NCBI GenBank assembly: GCA_030386875.1
Contig: CM059563.1
Location: forward strand, 13,038,001 to 13,102,000
Source: Morinoia aosen
Lineage: Eukaryota > Arthropoda > Malacostraca > Amphipoda > Talitridae
Length of the DNA: 64,000 bases
Direction: 5' to 3'
The position numbers were made by a program, and so were the translations under genes. Below the pieces are notes generated by a model. That model made no database searches and was not told the DNA's origin. It worked only from the letters and a program-made list of their open reading frames with translations. Below are positions 46,151 through 59,154 of the stretch, piece by piece; position 1 is the first letter of the stretch; each line of letters opens with the position of its first letter.

Positions 46151-47211
46151 GGCTTGAGCATCACACTGTCTCGCGTGAGTCTCTGAGGGTGCTACGATTG
46201 CATCGCGAGGTCGTCAAATTGCTGTTTCAAAATAAATAAGCGAATGAATTCCTTATTTTCATTCTCCACCTCTGCAAAGACTTGTATGCTCGTATTATAT
46301 TGCTATGATAAGCGCTCTGAACAATTATTGGGGAAGAAGAAAAACAAAATGTTATTAGTTTTTACTTATGTCTACCATAAGTGAGAATAGAAATCAAACA
46401 GGACAGATACTAGTATTTTTCTTAGGGAAAATTTCACGTACAATTGTTTAAAAATTTCAGGTACATTTGGAAATTAATTTTTTAGTAAGAAGGTTTTCCT
46501 CTAAGGATCGGCTATGTGCTCTTGTAAGTGAGCACAAAACCATATAGAAAATTTTCACAATGGATCAATTTCCGCCGTAATAACTAGCCTAAAAAACACA
46601 CCAGCAAGCACTTAATGCTGTCTGCAGACGTATGGATGTATCAGGCAAAGCGTTCAGGCAAAAAACAGGTCGAAGGTTAATTAGTATAAGTGTTCAGTTG
46701 GGCCAAGTATGTCAAATGAACTTGGCATCTATTTTAATTCTTTATTTATACGTTATTAACTGCATAAAGTTGAAGCAATAACTTCACACCATATTTAGCT
46801 CCATCAAATGCAATAAGAAGCTAACACAAGTTGACTAACGAACACTTGCAATGAGTGCAGTTAATCTATATTTACGAGCATCAACTCGTACAATACTCAG
46901 TAGAACTTTCATCATAATTTCAAAGCTTCATCATTGAGAAGTAATCACTGACCATCGAAATTACTAAGTCAATATGAATTTTTAACTCCATTTCACTTTC
47001 TACGAACTACATCAAAATTAAGTTATAATTATAATTGTGAATCGCAATTGTTAAATTTCTTGACCATGCGAATCAAACGACAACCCATACAACCTTCTCA
47101 CAGTCGTGTATTGCTTTGCCTATTTATATAGCAGTGTCTTAGAATTGAGTTAAAATACAAACATTTATAAAACTCATGTGTGTACTCGTCAAAGAACTGT
47201 AGTCCGTCTCA
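46151..47211. other. Intergenic, nothing recognised
   Basis: AT-rich sequence without repeats or coding-like composition. Confidence 0.4.
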
Positions 47212-47427
47212 ATGAATGAAAACACAGTTACAAAATTCTCGAGAAACCCACTCTTGTCTGCTGCAAAGACAACATCGAGTGCACCACAAAGCCGTGTTGA
47301 CGCATCACAAAGGCGTGTTGAAAAGCTCACCACAGGAGCAGAGCTAGTTGGCGGAAAATGGCAAGCTGAGGTAATGAGCCGGACACAGGGAGAGCCGAAA
47401 TTGATTGGCCATACAAAATGGATGTGA
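47212..47427 (+). CDS. Possible small ORF or first exon (71 codons)
   Basis: An ATG frame lies in a balanced-composition island. It contains two similar words, QSRVDAS and SQRRVEK, and a donor-like GCTGAG|GTAATG near 47371 that would make it a 53-codon first exon. The opposite strand is open for 123 codons through the same island, so coding strand and status are uncertain. I do not recognise it. Confidence 0.25.
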   Translation: MNENTVTKFSRNPLLSAAKTTSSAPQSRVDASQRRVEKLTTGAELVGGKWQAEVMSRTQGEPKLIGHTKWM

Positions 47428-48379
47428 TCGCCGCTACAGCACCGCCAGGACAATCGGGCCGACCTGCTCCGTCGATACCTGCTTAGTTGGGGAGGGAGAT
47501 TCTGCTCCACGTAACAGGCTCAGACCGAGGCTAAAGAGCTGTCAACGGGGCCTCAGGAAAGGAAGTTCTGAGGCGTGTCATTAGCCCTTAGGGGAAATAA
47601 ACTGCGGGTTACAAGCAGATAGAGTTCCTGTAACACTTCAATCAGTTAATTTTAATTGCAGAGAGCATGCACTAAAGGAAATATCATATATGCATGCACT
47701 TGTTTGAGTTGTGTAGGGCGTGTATCAGATCAGACTGATGGATGGATGCGCTTTGAGGACAAAGTGTGAGATTTTTTGGACTGTAATAGTGTTGAGCATC
47801 CGTGAAGAAGGAGATGGCGGATCAGATGCAATTCCCGAGTCCCTAGTAACCAACAAGAAAATTTTACAGAAGAATTATAGAATACTTAATGTCACCTAAG
47901 CCTCAAAAAACGAAGTTAGGAAATTACTTCAGAACTGTAGGGAAGTAATTAAAACATGGCTTACACAGTGATTGCATTACCTATTTGTCGATCAAAATAG
48001 TAATGTCGAAACATTTGAGAAAAGCACACACGCTTCTGTCTCATAGGATACAGTAGATTATTCTCATTTGTATTTATTACGGAGTTCACCTCTGTCTCAA
48101 TAATAGTAGATTTAATTTGAGTACCTATGTCGCTAAAATTATATACCAAACATAACGTAACGTTTAAATATCTTTAAAAGAAGAAAAAAACATGATTTTC
48201 CCTAGCGTCCACCAATTTCGTTTGAAGTTTGCACCACAGCACACTTCTGTCTGTGAGAGTAGTATCAACCCACGTTGGATGCATCCTCGTCGCAACGACG
48301 CCGATGCTGACACGACGCCGGTGCCAAGTCTGCTATACGACGATCAATGATGAAATTGCCATGGAAAGTTCAACATGGC
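47428..48379. other. Intergenic, nothing recognised
   Basis: No gene or repeat is supported. The word agattattctcatttgta near 48055 recurs near 49880. Confidence 0.35.
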
Positions 48380-48462
48380 CGGTGGCTGCTTATTTAGAGT
48401 GTCGGCTCCCATGTGAGCACTTCACGCTTTTCTCTTCCCCATGGCAGAATTCGAACTTGGAA
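48380..48462 (+). mobile_element. Possible tRNA-derived SINE head
   Basis: GGCTGCTTATTTAGAGTG resembles an A-box region and GAATTCGAACTTGG a B box (ATTCGAACT fits GWTCRANNC), about 65 bases apart. No body or tail is defined. Confidence 0.3.
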
Positions 48463-51400
48463 AAAAACATTTAGTTGTGAGTCCTAGATGTGTAATTCAC
48501 TAATTCATAGATACACTGGTTACCAATATCTTCGCTTGCGGAAACCAAACAGTTGAGTTTATTGAAGTGTAATCATTGAACATTTTAAATGTGTTCGTTT
48601 TAGGTTGCTTCTAATTTGGTTGTACTTAATTATTTCGAACTGTCGATGGTAAATGTATTTTTAAAGTCAATTTTCAGGGAATAATTCATGAACGGAATAA
48701 AACGCTCATGGTAAATTTAGCTTTGATTTTAAAATTGGATTAATGTAATAAATGTACTACGTACTTGCATTCCAGACTCAAAAATTATTTTCCGCAGGTT
48801 TTTCACAACATGCAATGTGCTCAGATAATGCGCAGCTAATCAAGATATGTTGCAATATACTGTACATTCTTGAGCTAGATATGAAATCAGGAATATAGTT
48901 TCGGGCCCAGTCCTTATTTCCCCATATAGATGACTTATACTTAAATACTGCATGTGTTCGAGGGTTCTCAAAAGCTACATTAAGCGTCAAAGTGGTATTT
49001 CTGAAATCAAAGTTCTCAGACTGAGTGTTGCAGCTTCATATAAATCCCAGCGGGAAGTTGTGCTCGTGCTCAAGTGGCATCGAATGTTCCAAGTGCACGA
49101 CGGAATATGCTCGATAAGAGTTGATAGTGCTGGATGGAGCGAGAAAAGCGTCTGCATGGCTACTTGATGGTCGTGTTGACCACTCATCAAAAGCCTCTAG
49201 GCACACAACATTGTTTCACAGCAACGCCCATCATTTCACCGCAGAACTTAAAACTCCTGTAGTTCAGAACTCCTCGCTTCCATTCAGAAAAAAGATTCAG
49301 CGTGTGTATCTAGAGCAATGTGTAATACATTGCGAAGTTTTTCATTATGCCAATCAGGGAATCAATATGTCATGAACTGTTTCTGGAAGTAGACACAAAG
49401 AAATATGCAGTATCTTCAGAGCAGTTCCGAAATGTTGATGTAGGAATAATGGCTCTAGTTCAGAACAATAGTGTAGACTCATAAATGACTGCAATAGCTC
49501 GAGAATAATTTCTTGAGAGGCTTGTGATAGCATTTTAAAAATAGTTGCGAGTTGCATTCTAAAAAAAATTGCAGTACTGAAAAAGGACGAAAGAATGTAC
49601 TATTAAAAAGTACCATAACGCATTTCGATGCAGTTCATTTGAAATGGTTTGAAGCTGAACAACATAATTTTTAAGAAATTTTACTGAAGTGGTTGAATAT
49701 AAATACCTACTCAGAGAGGTACTCCAGTTCTCAAGAACAGTGCCAGAACATACTGGTCTCTAAGCTAAATGAAGAGTAAGTTTTTGGAGAGGTTTTGCTA
49801 TATTACCTGAAAAGCTTTTCAACAGAGCTAGAAAAGATTCTAAACGTTTCACACCTTTACTAGATATTGTGACACAATAGATTATTCTCATTTGTACTTA
49901 TCGCATAAGAGCTGCACAATATGTCCGGCAGCTCACCCGAGCAGCGCTGCCGGATGTTTTATGAAGAATGTTTGTGTGAAAATTATAAAGTGCGAGAGTT
50001 CTTAAAAATTTACGGGAGTAATTATGATCGCTCCTATTGTTTGTTGTATGCCGTTTAGAATATTGTAAATTAATAAAATTTTATGTATTAATTTCTCTTT
50101 ATTATTCTGAATGAATTACATAGCCCAATATTCTTCTAATATTAAATGTGATTGGAAAATAACGAAAATCAAATTTTAACTTTCATCAGGGAAAAAAATC
50201 AAGATTGAAAATCATCATTTTATTATTATTAAATTTTTAAAATTATGGTAAAAATTACCTCTACAATGGTATTGCGTAAAGTATGAATTTAAATTCATGA
50301 ATTGTTCATTGTTATTTTTGAAGTTAAATTTAAATTCCAAAAGAGCTCATGTTACCAGTGTGTGGTTGAACCCAGATGTAGGGGACGTGGAGGTCACGTA
50401 ATTTTACATGAATTCATCCCTTATTAATAATTTAAATGAGCGTAATAATTTGCACGCACCCTCGATTTTATAACTCCATGTCAATTTTCCAAATCAAAGC
50501 CGGCATTTTATAAGAGGCTCTCAAATGCATTTTGCAATAAAACCAAGAAACATGTCGACCACGACGCACAAGTTCCAATTTTATTTTTCTGGCTTTAGTA
50601 TCAAGAAGCGTGAATTGATCTTAGTATTCCTGATGGTAATTAAATAGGAACGGAGAGTGTTAATACTCTCAATGTATGGTTTGAATTTCTTCGAGCATGT
50701 AAATGATGTGAGAGCCCGTGGCTTTTGGTGAATGCAATGTATGACGTGCCTCAGGGTGATCGATACCAAGTCTCAATCAGCAGCTCACGGAGCGCAGCGA
50801 AGCAGGAAGAATGAATGAATAGAATGAAACTTCTCGCTGCTGCTGCGGTGTTTTCTAATCTGTACTCTAATACACGTAAGGTGGAAAAAGGCAAAAATTG
50901 AAATTTATTACGTTGTTCATAATATCCTCGAGCAGTTTGTCTCTGTTGAGTTGATCGAAGAGCCTGCCCTATATTTTGAGTAACTTTTCTCTAGACATAA
51001 GCTAATTTTTTTAGTTTAATCTTTAAGTTTAAAATTCATGTTGAGGCTGATACCAAATCTTGTTCCGTACAAGATAATTGCTGAGTGTTCATAACTATCT
51101 GGCGTATCATGCCTGCTTGCACAAATATTTGATTATTGAAAGAAAGAAATAGAAAAAGAAAAAACGTTTTTTTCCAAGTTGCCACATGAGATCCATGCCA
51201 ACATATTGGCTTTTAAAAGTTTTTTAATATAGAATTCACAATTTATCAATAGGAAACAATAATGGAAAAGCAAGAATTCGACAGAAAACAAGAATAGGAA
51301 AACAAGAATTCAATAGAAAACAAGAATTGGTCTTTCGCTTTCTTAAAATTTGGCACTTGCTCTAATCTTATGAAATGCAGGAAAATTCCGTTAATTTATC

Positions 51401-51719
51401 AAGGTGAACTACCGGAATGTTTTTTTGCATGGGGCTTTGGTCCGACTTTTTTTTTTCTCAGTGAGACCTGGAGACATATGAACTTCAGGGAAGTGAATGG
51501 AACTGAAGAACATAACGTAGAATGTAGTGATACAACAAAAAAGCGATGACACTAAACATTCACGTTGTTTTCCATATTTGAAAGAGAATTATGGTTGTCG
51601 TTCAGGTTACAATCTTATGCTAGACCTTCGATTAATTATAAACATGCAGTTTAGAAAATGAAACGGTTAAGAATACAACACGCTTGTGAAGAAGTAGGAA
51701 ATGTCACATCAGTTATTTA
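48463..51719. other. Intergenic, with one hairpin
   Basis: Mostly AT-rich. An inverted repeat tccggcagc (49924-49932) and gctgccgga (49946-49954) forms a nine-pair GC-rich stem with a 13-base loop. No poly-T follows that would suggest a pol III terminator. Confidence 0.4.
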
Positions 51720-51776
51720 ATGATGAGTGACTCTTCCGGTTTATTCTATTCAAATGATGTACTATGCGCGTCAGAG
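51720..51776 (+). CDS. Candidate first coding exon (19 codons)
   Basis: An ATG frame reads MMSDSSGLFYSNDVLCASE and stops at a strong donor GAG|GTAAGA in phase 0. The continuing unspliced frame is AT-rich and noncoding-like. A partner exon could lie far to the right. The gene is unidentified. Confidence 0.3.
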
Positions 51777-52219
51777 GTAAGAAAACTAAAAATTTTAAGT
51801 TTAATTCTACGTTTGACGGTATATTATGTTACACTGAAGTGTCATAGCGTACATAGCGAATTAAAGGCAGTGTATAATGAGCATCTTTTTTTGTGCGTAT
51901 AGAGGAGTCCTGTAAGTGGAGTATTTTAAGAAAAATTATTATATTGTGAACTTTACCCACAAATTCCCTGAACATTTGAAAGTTCACCTTGTTGGAAGAT
52001 CAGCAGAAATTTCAAGATTACATTTCGACCAATAATTACAACATCATCAATGAAATAGCCATATTGGATACTTCATGGTGCGTTTCTCTGACATCTCCAC
52101 ACACACATGCCCGCAATAAAACGGTGCTATCTCTAATTCGCCTCATCTTGCGCCAGTATTCGGTGCTATCTTCATTACAACAGAGCCCGAAAATCCCAGT
52201 AAGTTGATCTTGAAACCTA
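51777..52219. other. Intergenic or intronic, nothing firm
   Basis: No coding segment, RNA or repeat is supported here. Confidence 0.35.
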
Positions 52220-52470
52220 GCGTCAGCGCTGGAGTGCGCCAACACCGGCTTCAGGATCCCTCGGGCCCATGCAAGCGGCCTGCAATCATGCATGGCGCCT
52301 ATATTGATTGAGCAATCATTCTTCTGCGCCCTGCGACCCTCCGCCTTCCCTCGCCGCTCTCTGGCGCTACTGAGGCTCGCAGTAACTGCGCGCGTACGCT
52401 CGCTGCTGAGTACGCTCGTACGCTCAGTGCGTACAGGCGTATAGCTGGGGTCGATACTCCAGTGGTGGTG
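52220..52470. other. CpG- and GC-rich island
   Basis: A GC-rich patch in AT-rich DNA contains several cgtacgctc words (gcgtacgctcgctgctgag and relatives). It could be a promoter or unmethylated island. No exon is supported. Confidence 0.4.
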
Positions 52471-52473
52471 AGG

Positions 52474-52690
52474 GCGCTGAACCGCAATGGTGGTGGTGGC
52501 GGCTCGTAATGGGTGATGATTGTTGTTGGTAGTAGCTCGTGATGGTGGGGTGGTGACTGTTGTAGATTGTGGTGACGGTGGTGGTTGTAAATGGTGGTGG
52601 CGGTAGTTGATGTTGTAGATAGTGGTGGTTGTTGTTGTAGATGGTGGTGGCGGTGGTTATTCGAGGTGGGTTGAAGTGGTGGTAGACGTG
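52474..52690 (+). repeat. GGT/GTT-rich simple repeat
   Basis: Low-complexity tggtggtggcggt and ttgttgtagatggtggtgg runs extend for about 200 bases. Confidence 0.85.
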
Positions 52691-53085
52691 GTGTTAGTTG
52701 CTTCCAGAATTGTGACTGAAAACTGAAGTCACGACCAATATATTTTTACGGGAGTGATGGAGGAAATGGTGCAGTGGTGGAGGCGACGTATTAAAAGTAG
52801 TGCGTGGAACTCTGTAAGAATTTAAGAAAAATATAACTCAACGAGTAGGAATGGGCGTCAAACAAAAATACGAGTGCTGCAGAAAAACAGCAAGAAATAA
52901 AGTAACAATGACACACCACCAACCAGAAGACTGAGAGACACACAGATACCATAAACATCAATACTGTTTGCTTATACGATCTACATATTCATTGCAGCAT
53001 TGCGATCATGACTCAAATATCACTAACTCTAAATAGGTCAGATGTGACTCGAAATGAGAGCCAATTATCCAAGCACGCACGTCGA
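52691..53085. other. Unique spacer between simple repeat and 39-bp array
   Basis: No gene or repeat is recognised. Confidence 0.4.
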
Positions 53086-53905
53086 TCGCTCAATCCCTCA
53101 GTGAAATTCAATAGAAATAAACAATCGCTCAATCATTAAATAAAATTCAGAAGAAAGAAACAATCGCTCAATCACTCAATAAAATTCAACAGAAATAAAC
53201 AATCGCTCAATCATTAAATAAAATTCAGAAGAAAGAAACAATCGCTCAATCACTCAATAAAATTCAACAGAAATAAACAATCGCTCAATCATTAAATAAA
53301 ATTCAGAAGAAATAAACAATCGCTCAATCACTCAATAAAATTCAACAGAAATAAACAATCGCTCAATCACTCAATAAAATTCAACAGAAATAAACAATCG
53401 CTCAATCATTAAATAAAATTCAGAAGAAATAAACAATCGCTCAATTACTCAATAAAATTCAACAGAAATAAACAATCGCTCAATCATTAAATAAAATTCA
53501 GAAGAAAGAAACAATCGCTCAATCACTCAATAAAATTCAACAGAAATAAACAATCGCTCAATCATTAAATAAAATTCAGAAGAAATAAACAATCGCTCAA
53601 TTACTCAATAAAATTCAACAGAAATAAACAATCGCTCAATTACTCAATAAAATTCAACAGAAATAAACAATCGCTCAATCATTAAATAAAATTCAGAAGA
53701 AATAAACAATCGCTCAATTACTCAATAAAATTCAACAGAAATAAACAATCGATCAATTACTCAATAAAATTCAACAGAAATAAACAATCGCTCAATTATT
53801 AAATAAAATTCAGAAGAAATAAACAATCGCTCAATTACTCAATAAAATTCAACAGAAATAAGCAATCGCTCAATCACTCAAAAAAATTCAAAAGAAAAAG
53901 GTGTA
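53086..53905 (+). repeat. 39-bp tandem array, about 21 copies in two variants
   Basis: Each unit starts acaatcgctcaatca and ends agaaataa or agaaagaa. One variant has ttaaataaaattcagaag in the middle and the other ctcaataaaattcaacag. They mostly alternate, giving a 78-bp higher-order unit, with occasional runs of the second variant. Stop codons lie in all frames, so no long ORF appears. Confidence 0.95.
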
Positions 53906-53944
53906 AGTCATAAAACAAATACTGTGAAGCCAAGCTAATATTAT

Positions 53945-54025
53945 GTGGCCAGTGACGGCTGCTGCGGCAGACAGCGTCTCCAGTCGATTCTCGAGTTGAG
54001 CAACTTTTTCTTGTGCTAATCTCAA
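53945..54025 (-). CDS. Candidate coiled-coil exon fragment
   Basis: On the minus strand an acceptor-like tttttctgtgtaag precedes LRLAQEKVAQLENRLETLSA and AAAVTGH, a heptad-like Leu/Val pattern with good codon composition. No matching donor was found, and the frame then runs into noncoding sequence beside the 39-bp array. It may be an exon, a retroelement piece or a fossil. Confidence 0.3.
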
Positions 54026-54139
54026 CTTACACAGAAAAAATTAGCTCACGTAATCCCAGCTATTTCAAGTATCTTATAAGTTGAACAAATGGGGCTAATT
54101 ATTGCCTTCATCAGTTGAGGTGGTACAAGATGATGTTGC

Positions 54140-54380
54140 AGACCTCGAGGATGTTGTGTAACCTCAGCCACATCCCCCCATGGCCGTAATACATCACCAG
54201 CCACATCATCACTTACATCGTGTCATCCAAACTTTACATCGCTCACCACACCACCAGCCACATCATCACTTACATCATGTCATCCAAACTTTACATCGCT
54301 CACCACACCACTAGCCACATCATCACTTCCATCATGTCATCCAAACTTTACATCGCTCACCACACCACCAGCCAGTGATG
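54140..54380 (+). repeat. 57-bp tandem repeat, about three copies
   Basis: The unit ccagccacatcatcactt followed by catcatgtcatccaaac and tttacatcgctcaccacac recurs with exact 57-bp spacing (54197, 54254, 54311, partial at 54368). Confidence 0.95.
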
Positions 54381-57095
54381 TGGTTTTTGGCATCCAGGGC
54401 TGCATGACGAGTACTCGTAGCAGCTGTAGGTGTAAACGCGCGCATAAACTGATTTGTGCATCAGGACATGAGTGTCAACTGCCGCTGAAATCCTGATATT
54501 GATATACTACGTAATAATTTAAACTAGCACTCGTAAACTAGATGAAATGTTTAAGTTTTTTAGAATGAGTTGCTGAATCGATGCTAATCAAACATGTTCT
54601 ATAAAACTCAATCCATACAACCATGACCCAACTGAACCTATCGTCGCATACGATGATAGATTCAGGCCTAACCTATCTTAACCTGTTCTAAATATAACTT
54701 TTCCTAACGTATCCTAACTTAACAATTAATTTTTACGTCGCTACATTTGATTCTGTAACTAAGTCAATGACATATATGAAACATAAGTCAACCGTAACTG
54801 TTGGAACGCTTGAAGCACGTGCTGCCTTCTTGTTTTTCTCAACTAATTAGTACAGCGTTAACTCACGAAGGACCAACGAAATTGATATTCCAAATGATGG
54901 TAATTCTGTGATGCGTGAAAGTTAAAGTTTGAACAACTTTTAGGTTATCAAAAACGTAAATTATTGTTTTTTGTATAGATGGAGGGCTACGATCCCTGTT
55001 GCTATCTATTTTATTCGCGATTGCATTTTATTCGTGATTATGTAACTTCTAGAATTTGGTCTGTCTTGACACGTGTCCGGTAGAATAACCGAGAAAAAAC
55101 TAACCGAATAGAAAACAAATGCAAAGTATGGGGAACACATATAGAGTAAATATATTCGAAGTTGATTTAAATCATTGAAAAATTAGTGTTTATAAAGTTT
55201 TAACGATGTAAGCGATGAGTAGAATCAACATGATACAAAATTTTCGAATGCATGCTGGAGACACAGTAAAGAGTAGCTTTATATTATTTTACTACATCAC
55301 CTGTCCCCCGTTGGGTCATGTTGCTTTTATAACTAATTTTCATCGTGATCACTTTTTTTGGAAAGTTGTTCATCAGAATTTTTCAACGATGAAATTAATG
55401 CAACATCATTGGAAAACATTTTCCAAAATTAAAGCCAAAGAAAAAATGAACATATCGTTTGTGAACTGAACATTTGCAGCAGAAAGTATCCACGACACAG
55501 CAAGTGGCATTAATGTGGTTAGTTGGCCATAGAAGACTGCAAACTTTTGATCTTGTTTCTGAAAGCAGGGTGTTGAATTTTATCCGTTGTTTTTACTGAT
55601 GGCAGAAAATGCAAGGTTTCAACGATAAACCAAGCATACACACCGGTAAAGAAAATAGTTCTAATTTTATAAACTTACGAGTGTACACGGCCCGTCAAAA
55701 ATGACGTGATTCGATATTTTCCTTATACAAATCTTTCAGATTTGTACGACAAACACATTTATCCATCCTGATAGTACCTGCGATTAAAATACTCATGTAC
55801 TTCCGCACTGGTGAAACTCGTATTGCAGATACAGTTATTAAGCATCCTTCAAATCAAATCAGAGGATCTATTTCTTAAGAAGTGGTCACAAAAAAAAAAT
55901 AAACACTCCAAGAGTATTATTGGGTAAAATAGATCGCACTAAAGGACTTAAATTGAGTACAAAAGACAGACCCTTTGATTTGAGTACAAATTTGCACCCA
56001 TGGAGCTGACGCGAGCAGCGGCACGTTTGTTGCTTCTCTGATAAGTTCTTAAAAATCTTCCGTTGTCGCTGGTTTGCTTACACTCACGATAGATTTTAGC
56101 TTTCTGAAAACAAGAAAACTTTGTTATTTTAAAATTATATTCGTATTCCGAAGAATTTTCGGTTGATGTTTGCTTGCGTTTTGAACCTTATGGAGTTAAA
56201 AAGATACACTCTCATTACAGAGATGTATGAATGTATGCAAAAGTTAATGAAGATCATTGGTGATATCAATGGAAGAGTCAACGTTCAGGGTCTGTTTTTG
56301 TTAAAAGATTTTCAATTGCTAGCTACACTGTATTTTTTAGGATAAGTTTCTGATTTTCTAAACGAAACGCGAAAGGTCTTGAAGATATATGAGTGAATTT
56401 GACGCATTTTTGAGAGAAGAGGGTAAATTTTCGCTAATAAGTTACGCCAAGATCAACATCCTAATTAAAAAACTAACTGGTATGCTGACTTCCCTGTTCA
56501 CCTGTAACTAACTAATGACAAAAAATATTTAAATTTTTCTGCAGAGGAATTTGTAAAGTGAAGCGCTGTTGTACCTTTTGTAAATAGAATCAAGACCCAA
56601 TGCAGTAAGAAAATTTGGAAAAAGAGCTAGCAACGGTCACGGAATCGCTAGAGCTCAATTGATATTCCAATCATAGAATTCGAAAAGCTCAAGTAAATTG
56701 AAGAATCTCTCTATTCTAATCCAAGGAAACTAAATCTCAAAACAAGATATTCGTTAGCGCATTTTACATAAGTACAATATTAGGACGAATGAAAATTTGT
56801 AAGACTCGGTTTAATATAATTAACCGCAAAATCTTTAAACACGCTAAAAACTAAGGTTTTTTAAACATAGAACTTTTTAAAGTTGAAAAGGGAAAAACAA
56901 AGATGATGTCTGCGCAGTCATTTACAAAATCCCTTACTGAGGATGTAAAGGTGGCTAAATAGGAGAAAATGGCCAAAACTTCTGAATTAAAACGGGTTTT
57001 GGGCAATAATTACCACCACCTTATAGGATTAAGCTTACTTTAAAAATAAGACACAACTTTTTCAGCATTTCGAAATTTTAGAGAGAAGGAACGCG
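54381..57095. other. Intergenic, no supported gene
   Basis: AT-rich. ATG frames at 55215-55469 and 56163-56345 have noncoding-like composition and no recognised domain. Confidence 0.4.
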
Positions 57096-57415
57096 AAATG
57101 AAATGGCACGACGTTAAAATGAGAGGTGAAATTCTTAAGTAGTTCAATTTATTTGACAAAATGGACACAAAATGAAATGGCGCGACGTTAAAATGAGAGG
57201 TGAAATTCTTAAGTAGTTCAATTTATTTGACAAAATGGACACAAAATGAAATGGCGCGACGTTAAAATGAGAGGTAAAATTCTTAAGTAGTTCAATTTAT
57301 TTGACAAAATGGACACAAAATGAAATGGCGCGACGTTAAAATGAGAGGTGAAATTCTTAAGTAGTTCAATTTATTTGACAAAATGGACACAAAATGAAAC
57401 GGTGCGACGTCAACA
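57096..57415 (+). repeat. 74-bp tandem repeat, about 4.2 copies
   Basis: The units begin aaatgaaatggcgcgacg and recur at 57098, 57172, 57246, 57320 and 57394 (ATG positions), nearly identical except for the outer copies. The high identity suggests a recent array. Confidence 0.95.
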
Positions 57416-58980
57416 CCTTAGCATCCATCGTGGAGAATATAGTAAAGGAAGCTTTCAAAATCAAGCCAACCTTTAGTAAACAATGAGGTTTTTAACGCTA
57501 ACTAAATAATACCAGAAATATTTCAGAAATCTGTGGGTTCTCTTATAGCTGCTTCCTTTTTACCTTAGTTTACAGTAATTGTGAAAACTTAACCTCTTGT
57601 ATCCAAAATACGCGCTTTTCCCAGTCATGTCCTTAACCCTTTGCTTCCCAACACTCAAATAGTTAAGGGAAACGTTTTCTAAGATAATTGCAGTCATTAC
57701 CTTGATATATCAGCAAAATTGCCCTCGAATGTTTTTTGTGTTTAAGCAGGTGATTACTTCTTTTTTAATTTGAAGAAATTATGCTCGAAAAATGTATGCT
57801 TCGACGCCAAAATTCTGCGAAAAAATATCAATTTAGTTTTTGCTTCATTTTATCTGTAAATACACGTAAGTATGAAAACTTGTTCAAGTTAAATAAAAAA
57901 GGTATTTAAATGTATTGCATAGACCATGAAGTTTACACTGAGTGGATATCAATAGCAAATTGCACGTATCAAACTTCTGGAATGTCTAAAAACATAGCTG
58001 CAGGAAAACTATTAATCTCCCTAATTTTGTTATTTAATTCAAATTATTTCCCTACTAGTCGAAACACCTTGAAATTTTGTCAATTTACCTAAACTGGAAG
58101 CACTAGCCATCTGAGAACTGGAGAACCCGTCAGGAGGCAAACGGTAAAGATCTTTGTGTAGTGCCATGAAAGTGATTTTCACTGAGAATATAGTGAGCTT
58201 GGCCTGAAAAAATACAGTTCAGCTAAAAATTGCGAATATTCGAAGGAAAAAGCTCTCTGATATAATCCTCAAATTGCACATAATTCCATATGACATTGGA
58301 TGAAGACTCTGTAGGTGTGGGATATATAGATGTATAGATGTAAGTTGTGCGGAAATACTCGGTTGGTGTGCGTAGGGTTTTTTCTGACTGTCCACAGTGA
58401 ATGTATGCGCCACGTGCGTGATGGTTACCTGAAAGCTGAGTGTCATGACATGAGGCACAAATTAAAATATTTGACTGTAGTCTTAATTCTGCAGCACTGA
58501 ACCGCAGGTTTAGAATTCGTTTGTTTTTGACTTCAATTATGTGTGGGAACAAAAATCCAAGTTCATGAGCAGCTCGCATTATGTAATCATATTTTCGCAC
58601 TCACTATGATCTACACATGACTTTTGCCGTATTCTGCCTTGCATTAGGAAGCCGTATTGACGAGTGTTTCACGACGAATGTTTTGTAGCGAGTACTCAAA
58701 GTCGAGTAATCAGTGATGATAATTTAAAGGAGAGAAATTAATGTATTGGCTTGAGTTGGTCCTAAAAGTTATTGTCATTTGATTTTCACAAAAATTATTC
58801 CAATAATTAGCATGTAAATTTAATTGCTTACATCAAGATTTTCTCCTCGTCATTCAATACGGCAACGATCATTAACAGAAATTTTACCTCAACCTTCTGG
58901 CACTCTTCACGGCGCTCACACAACTCCCTCCCCTTCAAAAAGAAGAACACGATATGTAAATTTTGTCAGTTTCATTTGAC
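57416..58980. other. Intergenic, no supported gene
   Basis: AT-rich. The 125-codon minus frame at 58223-58600 opens at GTG and has no recognisable features. Confidence 0.4.
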
Positions 58981-58995
58981 CCAAAAGACCGGAGC

Positions 58996-59154
58996 CATGG
59001 AAGCAGCGAACAACGGAGGCCCGAAGCGCCGCAGCGAGGGGCCACTTGGCGCTGGTTTATCGCCCCAACTGAACCATCATTGCACTCAGTTTGCTCAACG
59101 TATCCAATTGGAAATAGCACAGTTTTTTAGGCTCCTCTCTTCTCTAATGACATA
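58996..59154 (+). CDS. Possible small ORF in a GC-rich patch (52 codons)
   Basis: An ATG frame reads MEAANNGGPKRRSEGPLGAG and continues to a TAG near 59152. Composition at its start is coding-like or CpG-island-like. There is no splice or domain evidence, and the patch could equally be a promoter island. Confidence 0.2.

Noticed and set aside
49924..49954. GC-rich hairpin as a transcription terminator or small RNA
   Set aside because: Only a nine-pair stem with no T run or conserved context; eukaryotic setting makes a bacterial-type terminator irrelevant.
54640..54730. Degenerate cctaac words as an interstitial telomere tract
   Set aside because: Too few and too diverged, without a tandem five-base register.
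57096..57415. 15-base match agaggtgaaattctt to the universal 18S rRNA sequence, inside each 74-bp unit
   Set aside because: The flanking bases do not match rRNA and a single 15-mer match is within reach of chance in a window this size.
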